From: JAWKMZ01 sp041391965
Lineage (GTDB): Bacteria; Bacteroidota; Bacteroidia; Flavobacteriales; Flavobacteriaceae
Assembly (NCBI GenBank): GCA_041391965.1
Contig: JAWKMZ010000002.1
Location: 248,001 to 312,000, forward strand
Length of the DNA stretch: 64,000 nucleotides
Reading direction: 5' to 3'
Shown here piece after piece: positions 47,105 to 55,452 of the stretch; position 1 is the first letter of the stretch; every line of letters begins with the position of its first letter. The position numbers and the translations under genes were made by a program. The notes beneath the pieces are model-generated. The model searched no databases. It had not been told where the DNA came from and saw only the letters and a program-made list of their open reading frames with translations.

Positions 47105-48553
47105 ATGCTATTTAATTCATTAGAATTTGCCATTTTTTTACCAATAGTTTTCTTGCTTTATTGGTTTGTTGTTTCAAAAAAAATAAAATATCAAAATGTA
47201 TTAATTTTAGTTTCCAGCTATTTCTTTTATGGTTGGTGGAACTGGAAATTTTTATTCTTAATTGTTTTTAGCTCATTATTAGATTTTTATTTAGCCAAAG
47301 CCATCTCAAAAACAGATAGCAACCAGCAACGAAAATTGTATTTAAGCCTTAGTATTGTTGCCAATATTGGACTGTTAGGCGTCTTTAAATATTATGATTT
47401 TTTTATTGAAAGTTTTAGTGAAGCCTTCAGCTTTTTTGGGCAAACAATTCAGCCACAACAACTGCATTTAATTCTTCCTATTGGTATTAGTTTTTACACC
47501 TTTCAGACCTTAAGTTACACCATTGACGTGTACAATAAAAAGCTAAAGGCTACAAATGATGCTGTGGCTTTTTTCTGTTTTGTCAGTTTTTTTCCGCAAT
47601 TGGTAGCTGGACCCATTGAGCGTGCCTCTAATTTATTACCTCAATTTTTTAAAAAACGAATCTTTGATTATGACAAAGCTGTTGATGGCTCACGCCAAAT
47701 GCTTTGGGGATTTTTTAAAAAAGTAGTCATTGCTGATAATTGTGCACATTATGTATCTATTATTTTTAATGATGCACATGAGTTTTCAGGAAGCACACTT
47801 TTGTTAGGAGCCGTTTTATTTGCTTTCCAAATTTATGGTGATTTTTCGGGCTATTCTGATATAGCTATTGGTACTGCCAAACTTTTTGGTTTTGAGTTTA
47901 AACAAAATTTTGCCTTTCCATACTTTTCACAAAATATAGCAGAATTTTGGAGACGATGGCATATTTCGTTAACCACTTGGTTTAGAGACTACATCTATAT
48001 TCCATTAGGAGGAAGCAGAGTAAGTAAAGCAAAAGCCTTTAGAAACATTTTTATAGTTTTTATGGTGAGTGGTCTTTGGCATGGCGCTAATTGGACTTTT
48101 ATAGCTTGGGCTATTTTGCATTTTCTGTATTATATACCTACGTTGTTTTTCAAGAAAAACAAAAGGTATTTAAATCAAATTTCTAAAAATCCGATGTTAG
48201 CAAATGTAAAAGCAAAATTTAATATGCTAACTACCTTTGTGATAGTAACCTTTGCATGGATTTTTTTTAGAGCCACTTCTATTAAAGACGCTTTTGCTTA
48301 TATCGACGGAATTTTTTCGAGGACAATGTTTAGTTTACCAGAATTTCGGTCAGAAGAAAAGCTTTGGATTATCCTATTTTTTATAGTATTTCAAATGCTT
48401 ATTGAGTGGAAAGGACGATTTCATAACCATGCTTTAGAACATTTTGGATTGCAATTTCCAAAGTATGTCAGATATGGGTTTTACTATGCTTTGGTGATGG
48501 CTATATTTTTGTTTGGAAGCCAGCAGGAAGCATTTATTTATTTTCAATTTTAA
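47105..48553 (+). CDS. MBOAT family O-acyltransferase (AlgI-like)
   Basis: A 482-residue multi-span membrane protein. FQIYGDFSGYSDIAIG, RRWHISLTTWFRDYIYIPLGG and VSGLWHGANWTFIAWA (with the conserved His) are AlgI hallmarks. Family members pass an acyl group, usually acetyl, across the membrane to a partner that modifies a surface polymer. The next gene is a plausible SGNH-type partner, 15 bases downstream. Confidence 0.93.
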   Translation: MLFNSLEFAIFLPIVFLLYWFVVSKKIKYQNVLILVSSYFFYGWWNWKFLFLIVFSSLLDFYLAKAISKTDSNQQRKLYLSLSIVANIGLLGVFKYYDFFIESFSEAFSFFGQTIQPQQLHLILPIGISFYTFQTLSYTIDVYNKKLKATNDAVAFFCFVSFFPQLVAGPIERASNLLPQFFKKRIFDYDKAVDGSRQMLWGFFKKVVIADNCAHYVSIIFNDAHEFSGSTLLLGAVLFAFQIYGDFSGYSDIAIGTAKLFGFEFKQNFAFPYFSQNIAEFWRRWHISLTTWFRDYIYIPLGGSRVSKAKAFRNIFIVFMVSGLWHGANWTFIAWAILHFLYYIPTLFFKKNKRYLNQISKNPMLANVKAKFNMLTTFVIVTFAWIFFRATSIKDAFAYIDGIFSRTMFSLPEFRSEEKLWIILFFIVFQMLIEWKGRFHNHALEHFGLQFPKYVRYGFYYALVMAIFLFGSQQEAFIYFQF

Positions 48554-48568
48554 TAAAAATCAGTTTTT

Positions 48569-49501
48569 TTGAAACACTACTTATATAAACTTTTTCTTTT
48601 TTCAGTGGTTATAGCCATTTCAATAGGTTTTGTGTTTTCAAGAGCTGATGGTCATTTTGACCCGTTTTATAAACGGTTTACATCAGCAAAACAAAGCTCT
48701 TTAATTTTAGGGTCTTCAAGAGTGGCTCAAGGTTTAATGCCATCTGTTTTTGATAAGACATTTGGTAATAAAACCTTTTATAATTATGGGTTTACTTACA
48801 ATACCTGTCCTTTTGGTCCAACGTATTTAAAAAGTATTAAAAGCAAATTTGATACACACTCTAAAAATGATATGTTTATCATAGCAGTTGACCCTTGGGT
48901 TATTTCAAGTGATGGAATCAACCCAAACGATTCTTTACAATTTGACGAATCTGAATCATTTTTAGGAAAAATAACCTCTGTTAATTGTAATCCAAACCTG
49001 TCCTATTTAATTAAAGGCTATAGTGATATGTATGTAAAAATGCTATACAATAAATCTCCTTATTTTTTGCATGATGATGGTTGGTTAGAAGTTACGGTAG
49101 ATTTGACTACTGAGCAACATCAAAAAATGATAGACAAAACGGTTAAAGATTACATCAAAAAATGCGATACTTACAAATATTCTAAAGTGAGGTTAGATTA
49201 TTTAAAAAAAACCATTTTGTATTTAAAACAGTATGGAACTGTCTATTTGGTAAGATTGCCTGTTGGAACAGAAATGATTGCTATTGAAAACCAATTAATT
49301 CCAGATTTTGATGCAAAAATTTATGAATTATCACAAGCAACCTCTATTAATTATATCAATTTGTTTAAAGACACTACAAAGTATGACTATATTGATGGGC
49401 ATCATCTAACTAAAGAATCTTCATTATTGATTTCAAAAAAAGTAGCTAACTTTATACAAAACATTGAAGAAAATAATAGACTGCAAAATGAAAATCAATA
49501 G
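48569..49501 (+). CDS. SGNH-like membrane-anchored partner of the MBOAT acyltransferase
   Basis: A 310-residue protein. The only sensible start after the MBOAT stop is TTG at 48569, which gives an N-terminal signal anchor (about residues 8-24). SILGSSR-type block I is LILGSSRVAQG (Ser49/50), and the D-x-x-H block V is Asp276-Gly-His-His279 in DGHHLTKES. This layout parallels DltD and AlgJ/AlgX, periplasmic acyl-transfer partners of MBOAT proteins. The catalytic role is inferred. The UbiA gene start overlaps its end by 14 bases. Confidence 0.8.
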   Translation: MKHYLYKLFLFSVVIAISIGFVFSRADGHFDPFYKRFTSAKQSSLILGSSRVAQGLMPSVFDKTFGNKTFYNYGFTYNTCPFGPTYLKSIKSKFDTHSKNDMFIIAVDPWVISSDGINPNDSLQFDESESFLGKITSVNCNPNLSYLIKGYSDMYVKMLYNKSPYFLHDDGWLEVTVDLTTEQHQKMIDKTVKDYIKKCDTYKYSKVRLDYLKKTILYLKQYGTVYLVRLPVGTEMIAIENQLIPDFDAKIYELSQATSINYINLFKDTTKYDYIDGHHLTKESSLLISKKVANFIQNIEENNRLQNENQ

Positions 49502-50393
49502 AAAACAAAAACATTGGTTGCTAAAGTTTTTTAGTATGTTTTCTGTAGTTAGAGGCTACAATATCCTTATGGTCATAGTAGCGCAATACCTAACGTCTAT
49601 TTATATTTTGGCACCAGAAAAACCGTTGCATAAAGTAGTTTTTGATGTCAATTTGTTCATGCTGGTGTTGGCTTCTGCATCAACCATTGCAGCAGGTTAT
49701 ATTATTAATAATTTTTATGATTCTGAAAAAGATTTAATCAATCGTCCCAACAAATCGATGTTAGATAGATTGATTAGTCAAAACACAAAACTATCATTCT
49801 ATTTTGTCTTAAATTTTTTAGCCGTAATAATGGCAAGCTATGTGTCATTTAATGCGGTTATGTTCTTTTCTGCCTATATTTTTGGCATTTGGTTTTATTC
49901 GCATAAACTTAAAAAAATGCCTTTTATTGGAAATTTGACTTCTGCCATATTAAGCATTACACCATTTTTTGCCATTTTTATCTATTATAAAAATTTTGAA
50001 CATGTCATTTTTGTTCATGCGATGTATTTGTTTCTCATTATTTCTATGCGTGAGCTTACCAAAGATTTAGAAAACATTAAAGGCGATTTAGCTCAAAATT
50101 ACCATACCATTCCTATTGTGTATGGTGAAAAGGTATCCAAAATAATGCTTACAATTCTTGTAACTTTAACAGCAATTCCAACAATTTTATTAGTTCATTA
50201 TTTTAATGTTGGCCACATGAATTACTTTTTTTATTTGAGTGCCATTTTGTTAGTAATGTTCCTTTTATTGCTTTGGAACTCTAAAACAAAAACCCATTAT
50301 TTGGTATTACACAATATTCTAAAATTTATCATAGTTGTTGGTGTATTTTGTATTGCCTTAATAAATATAAATTTGGTTTTAAATAGGATTTGA
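49488..50393 (+). CDS. UbiA-family prenyltransferase
   Basis: A 301-residue integral membrane enzyme. The first Asp-rich motif is NNFYDSEKDLINRP (NxxDxxxD) and the second is RELTKDLENIKGD. ATG at 49488 is preferred; an in-frame TTG at 49464 would lengthen it by eight residues. Homologues in this phylum are commonly named geranylgeranylglycerol-phosphate geranylgeranyltransferase. Given the mevalonate genes nearby, a prenyl lipid or quinone role is likely, but the acceptor is unknown. Confidence 0.87.
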   Translation: MKINRKQKHWLLKFFSMFSVVRGYNILMVIVAQYLTSIYILAPEKPLHKVVFDVNLFMLVLASASTIAAGYIINNFYDSEKDLINRPNKSMLDRLISQNTKLSFYFVLNFLAVIMASYVSFNAVMFFSAYIFGIWFYSHKLKKMPFIGNLTSAILSITPFFAIFIYYKNFEHVIFVHAMYLFLIISMRELTKDLENIKGDLAQNYHTIPIVYGEKVSKIMLTILVTLTAIPTILLVHYFNVGHMNYFFYLSAILLVMFLLLLWNSKTKTHYLVLHNILKFIIVVGVFCIALININLVLNRI

Positions 50394-50394
50394 T

Positions 50395-50421
50395 AAAATC
50401 GTAAATCTAAAATCGTAAATC
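50395..50421. repeat. 13-base tandem direct repeat upstream of the RluB-like gene
   Basis: AAAATCGTAAATC occurs twice with one base between (50395-50407 and 50409-50421), followed by another partial unit. It lies directly before the -7 box of the next gene. Confidence 0.75.
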
Positions 50422-50435
50422 GTAATTTTATAAAG

Positions 50436-50443
50436 TATCTTTG
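50436..50443 (+). promoter_or_regulatory. -7 promoter element of the RluB-like gene
   Basis: TATCTTTG fits TAnnTTTG exactly and is 16 bases before the ATG. No TTG is found at the expected -33 distance, where the tandem repeat lies instead. Confidence 0.55.
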
Positions 50444-50459
50444 CAAAAAAATAAATACA

Positions 50460-51335
50460 ATGACCAGACATCAAGGTGATAATAAAAAAGGAAAAGCTTC
50501 AGGACGAGGAGGAAACAATCATCGAACTAAAAGCTATGCCAGAGGAAATGCACCTTTAAAAAAACAGCACGCTCCAACAGCAAAACCAGCAACTAAAAAA
50601 GCAACTTTAGCTAAAAAATCTAATCCAGATGAGATGCGATTGAACAAATATGTTGCCAACTCTGGTATGTGCTCACGTCGTGATGCAGATATGCACATTG
50701 CCACAGGTTTGGTATCAGTAAATGGCAAAGTGATAACAGAAATGGGCTACAAAGTAAAGTTAGATGACGAAGTTCGTTTTGATGGTGCACGTATCAATCC
50801 AGAAAAAAAGGCTTACGTGTTGCTCAATAAACCAAAAGGATTTGCCTCTACAACAAGCGAAGGCAAAGGACGTACTGTTATGGATTTAGTAGCCAATGCC
50901 ACCACAGCACGTATAAAACCAATAGGACGTTTGGGTAGAAATTCGGTTGGATTGATTTTGTTTACCAATGATGATGTGGTTGTTAATAAGTTTAAAAACT
51001 CAAAAAGCGGTGTACCACGTTTATTTCATATTGAATTGAATAAGAATTTAAAATTTGAAGATTTCAAAAAAATTGAAGAAGGTTTTAAAGTAGAAGGAAA
51101 ATTGGTGGCTGTTGAAGAAATTAGCTACATTGAAGGTGCTGCAAAAAATGAAATTGGTCTAAAAATAAAAAACACAGGAAGCACATTAATTCATACCATT
51201 TTTGATTATTTAAAGTATGAAATTGTACGTATAGACTGCGTAGCTATTGCTAATTTGACCAAAAAAGATTTACCTCGAGGCCACTGGAGACACCTGACAG
51301 AGCAGGAAATAAACAACTTAAAAATGCTCAATTAA
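50460..51335 (+). CDS. RluB/RsuA-family pseudouridine synthase homologue, probably inactive
   Basis: A 291-residue protein. A basic, Gly/Lys/Thr-rich tail (about 1-58) precedes an S4 RNA-binding domain (MRLNKYVANSGMCSRRDADM, about 59-105) and an RsuA-type synthase domain. The motif that should read GRLD..T.GL is GRLGRNSVGL: the catalytic Asp is Gly (codon GGT). The normally Arg-rich NR.VRR.F motif reads GSTLIHTIFDYL. Both changes point to loss of catalysis with the fold and S4 domain kept. The frame is intact, so it is not an ordinary pseudogene. Confidence 0.85.
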   Translation: MTRHQGDNKKGKASGRGGNNHRTKSYARGNAPLKKQHAPTAKPATKKATLAKKSNPDEMRLNKYVANSGMCSRRDADMHIATGLVSVNGKVITEMGYKVKLDDEVRFDGARINPEKKAYVLLNKPKGFASTTSEGKGRTVMDLVANATTARIKPIGRLGRNSVGLILFTNDDVVVNKFKNSKSGVPRLFHIELNKNLKFEDFKKIEEGFKVEGKLVAVEEISYIEGAAKNEIGLKIKNTGSTLIHTIFDYLKYEIVRIDCVAIANLTKKDLPRGHWRHLTEQEINNLKMLN

Positions 51336-51641
51336 AAAAAGAAATAAATTTTAAATTTTAAAAATTTTATGGTTCATTTGTACTTCATTTTGCTAAATAT
51401 TTGAAACCTATTATTACATTTGGAGCTTGGAAATTAAAAATGATATTTTCCAAAACGGTTTATAAGATAAATTACCAAAATTTAAAGCAGACTTCTGTAT
51501 TAAATACGCACAAAATCAAATACTTATATTGGGTATCTGTACCTGCACACCAACAAATTAGAGTATGAATTTTCATTATTTATGGTTATTTTAATCAAAA
51601 TTTAATTTTTTTTTCAGAATTTTAAACCTCAATACTAAATA
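51336..51641. other. Non-coding leader of the polyamine operon
   Basis: A 306-base AT-rich gap. It holds one modest hairpin (TTGGAAA 51427-51433 with TTTCCAA 51447-51453) and a small GGTA/TACC dyad near 51531-51542. No consensus promoter, known riboswitch, or ORF is recognized. The length before speA suggests a regulatory leader, but this is not shown. Confidence 0.45.
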
Positions 51642-53039
51642 ATGAATACAAAATACATTGATCTCATCAATCAAACATTTTATTTTCCACAAGATGAATT
51701 TAAACTTGAAGACAGACACCTTCAATTTCATGACATTGATTTAATGCAATTAGTGGAAGATTATGGGACGCCTTTAAAATTTACCTATTTACCACAAATT
51801 TCTAATAATATAGGACGTGCAAAAGAATGGTTTGCTAAAGCCATGAAAAAACACAAATATAAAGGCAAGTACCATTACTGTTACTGTACAAAAAGCTCAC
51901 ATTTTAAGCACGTATTAAATGAAGCTCTTAAAAATGATATTCATATTGAAACTTCATCAGCTTTTGATATTGATATTGTTGAAAAAATGAAAGCAGAAGG
52001 CAAAATAACGGATAAAACTTACGTTATCAGTAATGGGTTTAAGCGCTCACAATACGTTACCAATATTGCTCGATTAATTAATAATGGACATAAAAATTGC
52101 ATTCCAATTATTGATAATTATGAAGAAATTGATTTACTTTCACAAGAAATCAAAGGCAAATTCAATATAGGCATTCGCATAGCCTCTGAAGAAGAGCCAA
52201 AATTTGAATTTTATACCTCACGTTTAGGCATTGGTTACAAAAATATTGTCCCTTTTTATAATCGTCAAATCAAAGATAATAAAAAAGTAAAGCTCAAAAT
52301 GCTTCACTTCTTTATCAATACCGGAATTAGAGATAATGCCTATTATTGGAATGAGTTGGGTAAATGTTTAAAAGTTTACACAAGCCTAAAACAAATCTGT
52401 CCATCTTTAGATAGTTTAAATATTGGAGGCGGTTTTCCAATTAAAAACTCCTTAGCATTTGATTTTGATTACGAATACATGGTGGATGAAATCATCAATC
52501 AAATTCAACTGTTTTGTGAACAAGAAGAAGTGCCAGTTCCAAATATTTTTACTGAATTTGGTAGTTTCACAGTAGGCGAAAGCGGTGGAGCCGTTTATGA
52601 AGTGCTCTATCAAAAGCAACAAAATGACAGAGAAAAATGGAATATGATAAATTCATCATTTATTACTACCTTACCAGATACTTGGGCCATAAATAAACGG
52701 TTTATCATGTTGCCAATTAACCGTTGGTATGATAGTTATGAACGCGTTCTATTAGGTGGATTAACCTGTGATAGTGATGATTACTACAATAGCGAACAAC
52801 ATATGAACGCTATTTATTTACCTAAGTACAATAAAGAAAAACCTTTGTATCTTGGCTTTTTTAATACAGGAGCCTATCAAGAAACTATAGGTGGTTTTGG
52901 AGGGTTACAACATTGTTTAATACCTTCGCCAAAACATATATTAATAGACAAAGACGAAAACGGTAATTTAACAACCGAATTATTTAGTGAACAACAAAAA
53001 AGTGAAGACTTACTTAAAATTTTAGGTTACAATGAGTAA
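51642..53039 (+). CDS. speA: Biosynthetic arginine decarboxylase, Bacteroidota type
   Basis: A 465-residue fold-III PLP decarboxylase that turns arginine into agmatine. PLP Lys84 is in HYCYCTKSSHF, SLNIGGGFP is the phosphate-binding loop, and the C-terminal GGLTCDSDD matches the active-site Cys-Asp motif. It is shorter than the approximately 630-residue proteobacterial SpeA, as usual for this phylum. The speB start overlaps it by 8 bases. Confidence 0.94.
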   Translation: MNTKYIDLINQTFYFPQDEFKLEDRHLQFHDIDLMQLVEDYGTPLKFTYLPQISNNIGRAKEWFAKAMKKHKYKGKYHYCYCTKSSHFKHVLNEALKNDIHIETSSAFDIDIVEKMKAEGKITDKTYVISNGFKRSQYVTNIARLINNGHKNCIPIIDNYEEIDLLSQEIKGKFNIGIRIASEEEPKFEFYTSRLGIGYKNIVPFYNRQIKDNKKVKLKMLHFFINTGIRDNAYYWNELGKCLKVYTSLKQICPSLDSLNIGGGFPIKNSLAFDFDYEYMVDEIINQIQLFCEQEEVPVPNIFTEFGSFTVGESGGAVYEVLYQKQQNDREKWNMINSSFITTLPDTWAINKRFIMLPINRWYDSYERVLLGGLTCDSDDYYNSEQHMNAIYLPKYNKEKPLYLGFFNTGAYQETIGGFGGLQHCLIPSPKHILIDKDENGNLTTELFSEQQKSEDLLKILGYNE

Positions 53040-53976
53040 TAACAAAACGTATGCAGGAATAGACGAAGAATATTCCAAATTAGAAACCGCTAAAATTGTA
53101 TTGATTCCTGTGCCTTATGATGGTACAAGCACATGGCAAAAAGGTGCCGATAAAGGCCCAGAAGCATTTTTAAACGCCTCAGAAAACATGGAACTTTACG
53201 ATATTGAAACAGGAACCGAAGTTTACAAACAAGGTGTTTATCTTGCAGATGCTGTGACTGAAAATTCGTCACCAGAAAAAATGGTGGATGAAGTACATCA
53301 AACCGTAAAAAAGTATATCAAACGCAATAAGTTTGTGACTGCTTTTGGTGGAGAACATTCTATCTCAATAGGTACCATCAGAGCTTTTAACGAGTGTTTT
53401 GATAACCTTACAGTATTGCAAATAGATGCACATGCCGATTTGCGCAAAGAATATCAAGGCAGTAAATGCAACCACGCTTGTGCAGTTTATGAAGCAAGTC
53501 AAAATACAAATTTAATTCAGGTTGGTATCAGAAGTATGGACGCTATTGAAACCACAGTCATGGATGAAGAAAAAACATACTTTGCACATGAAATGGTAGC
53601 AGATGAGTTTTGGATGGATAGCGCAGTTGATCAAATGACAGATAATGTGTTTATCACAATAGATTTGGATGCTTTTGACCCTTCCATTATGCCAAGTACA
53701 GGAACACCAGAACCAGGAGGATTACTTTGGTATGAAACCTTAGACTTTTTGCGTAGAGTATTTGAAGAAAAAAATGTAGTTGGTTTTGATATTGTAGAAC
53801 TTTGTCCAAATCCAAATGAAAAATCTTCAGATTTCTTGGCAGCCAAACTTTACTACAAAATGTTAAGTTATAAATTTTTAGATGATAACGTCGAAGATGG
53901 TTATGAAAGTAACTTTAACGAAGCGGGATCATCTGCCAATAAATTTTCTAAATTCGACGATGATGACGACAACTAA
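53032..53976 (+). CDS. speB: Agmatinase
   Basis: A 314-residue ureohydrolase that gives putrescine and urea from agmatine. The binuclear Mn sites are seen in FGGEHSIS, DAHADLR and IDLDAFDPS. The last 30 residues form an unusual acidic/Ser/Asn tail ending FDDDDDN. The start overlaps the speA end, and the DHS-like gene starts inside its last 17 bases, so all three are translationally linked. Confidence 0.95.
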   Translation: MSNNKTYAGIDEEYSKLETAKIVLIPVPYDGTSTWQKGADKGPEAFLNASENMELYDIETGTEVYKQGVYLADAVTENSSPEKMVDEVHQTVKKYIKRNKFVTAFGGEHSISIGTIRAFNECFDNLTVLQIDAHADLRKEYQGSKCNHACAVYEASQNTNLIQVGIRSMDAIETTVMDEEKTYFAHEMVADEFWMDSAVDQMTDNVFITIDLDAFDPSIMPSTGTPEPGGLLWYETLDFLRRVFEEKNVVGFDIVELCPNPNEKSSDFLAAKLYYKMLSYKFLDDNVEDGYESNFNEAGSSANKFSKFDDDDDN

Positions 53977-54940
53977 AGGACCTATATCCAATTTTATAGA
54001 AAAATACTATCTGCATTTTAATGCTGCAGCGTTGGTTGATGCTGCAAAAGGTTATGAAGCGCAGTTAAAAAAAGGCTCAAAAATGTTAGTATCATTAGCA
54101 GGTGCCATGAGTACAGCCGAGTTGGGTAAAATATTTGCAGAAGTCATCCGTCAAGATAAAGTTCAAATTATTTCGTGTACAGGAGCCAATCTTGAAGAAG
54201 ATATTATGAATTTGGTGGCGCATTCCCATTACAAACGTGTACCTAATTATCGTGATTTGACACCTCAAGAAGAATGGGACTTATTAGAAAAAGGGTTAAA
54301 TCGTGTAACCGATACATGCATTCCAGAAGAAGAAGCCTTTCGTCGTTTACAAAAACACATTTATAAAATATGGAAAGACGCTGAAGATAAAGGCGAACGC
54401 TACTTTCCACATGAATTTATGTATAAAATGTTGTTAAGTGGTGTCCTTGAAGAATACTATGAAATTGACATAAAAAATTCGTGGATGTATGCAGCAGCCG
54501 AGAAAAATTTGCCTATAATTGTACCAGGTTGGGAAGATAGTACCATGGGAAATATCTTTGCAAGCTACGTTCTTAAAGGAGAATTGAAAGCAAGTACCAT
54601 GAAATCTGGTATTGAATATATGACGTTTTTAGCCGATTGGTACACTGACAATTCTAAAAAAGGCATTGGATTTTTTCAAATTGGAGGCGGCATTGCAGGC
54701 GATTTTCCTATCTGTGTGGTGCCAATGTTGTATCAAGATATGGAACGTACAGACACGCCATTTTGGAGCTATTTTTGCCAAATTAGCGATTCAACCACAA
54801 GTTATGGATCCTATTCAGGAGCAGTTCCTAATGAAAAAATAACTTGGGGAAAATTAGATATTGACACACCAAAATTTATAATAGAGAGTGATGCTACCAT
54901 TGTTGCGCCACTTATTTTTGCCTACCTATTAGACATGTAA
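53960..54940 (+). CDS. Deoxyhypusine synthase-like protein (probable homospermidine synthase)
   Basis: A 326-residue member of the DHS family. ATG at 53960 (or 53963) is chosen; an in-frame ATG at 53882 lies deep inside speB. Family blocks are SLAGAMSTAELG, ISCTGANLEEDI, PIIVPGWEDSTMGN, and ITWGKLDID with Lys298 at the position of the imine-forming Lys of DHS. Bacteria lack eIF5A, so protein hypusination is not expected. Following speA and speB, putrescine-to-homospermidine conversion is the likely role (inferred). A 2-base gap leads to the next gene. Confidence 0.9.
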   Translation: MMTTTKGPISNFIEKYYLHFNAAALVDAAKGYEAQLKKGSKMLVSLAGAMSTAELGKIFAEVIRQDKVQIISCTGANLEEDIMNLVAHSHYKRVPNYRDLTPQEEWDLLEKGLNRVTDTCIPEEEAFRRLQKHIYKIWKDAEDKGERYFPHEFMYKMLLSGVLEEYYEIDIKNSWMYAAAEKNLPIIVPGWEDSTMGNIFASYVLKGELKASTMKSGIEYMTFLADWYTDNSKKGIGFFQIGGGIAGDFPICVVPMLYQDMERTDTPFWSYFCQISDSTTSYGSYSGAVPNEKITWGKLDIDTPKFIIESDATIVAPLIFAYLLDM

Positions 54941-54942
54941 TT

Positions 54943-55287
54943 ATGAGTAACAAAAAAGACAACCTTAAACGCGTTATTGTTGATTTTAAAAAATTGACAC
55001 CAGAAATCTTGGCACTATTGGTTGAAAAATATCCTGATGGCTATGATGATGAAAATATCATTACCTTTAAAAATGCCAATAATGAGCTTGTAGAAGCCGT
55101 TGAGGTAACCACTGAGGACACTAAATATTTAGTGAAAGTAAGCACAAAGCTTCAAGTGACTATGGAAAATTATGATGAAGATGATTATGAAGATTTTGAT
55201 GGTGACGACCCAGAAGCAGTTCAGGACCCAGAATTGGGTGATGACGATGTTGATGCCATTGATGAGGTTGAAGAAGACATAGATTAA
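54943..55287 (+). CDS. Small acidic protein encoded in the polyamine operon
   Basis: A 114-residue protein of unknown function. Residues 1-75 look globular (VIVDFKKLTPEILALLVEKY, then KNANNELVEAVEV and TKYLVKVSTKL). Residues about 76-114 are almost all Asp/Glu. It has no signal peptide. It starts 2 bases after the DHS-like gene and is followed by a terminator, so it is the last gene of the speA operon. Confidence 0.88.
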   Translation: MSNKKDNLKRVIVDFKKLTPEILALLVEKYPDGYDDENIITFKNANNELVEAVEVTTEDTKYLVKVSTKLQVTMENYDEDDYEDFDGDDPEAVQDPELGDDDVDAIDEVEEDID

Positions 55288-55326
55288 TCAATCTAAAATA
55301 CATATCAATTGATTAATCAATAATTT

Positions 55327-55358
55327 AAAAAGTTGCCCTAAAACAGGCAACTTTTTTT
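55327..55358 (+). terminator. Terminator of the polyamine operon
   Basis: AAAAAGTTGCC / GGCAACTTTTTTT perfect stem with an 8-base loop, 40 bases after the acidic-protein stop. Confidence 0.92.
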
Positions 55359-55407
55359 ATACGCTAAATATAATTTTTACAAACTAAAAAAAAATGAAGC
55401 AAACCTA

Positions 55408-55436
55408 TTGACGAGATAAAAAAAATAGTAACTTTA
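55408..55436 (+). promoter_or_regulatory. Probable promoter of the VOC-family gene
   Basis: TTG at 55408-55410, an 18-base spacer and TAACTTTA (one mismatch to TAnnTTTG), ending 16 bases before the ATG. Confidence 0.55.
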
Positions 55437-55452
55437 TATAAACTCAAAGCTT

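Noticed and set aside
50460..51335. Calling the RluB-like gene a pseudogene
   Set aside because: The frame, S4 domain and length are intact; only the catalytic motifs changed, so it is likely a functional non-enzyme.
51336..51641. Riboswitch in the speA leader
   Set aside because: Only one modest 7-bp stem and no known motif; kept as an unexplained gap.
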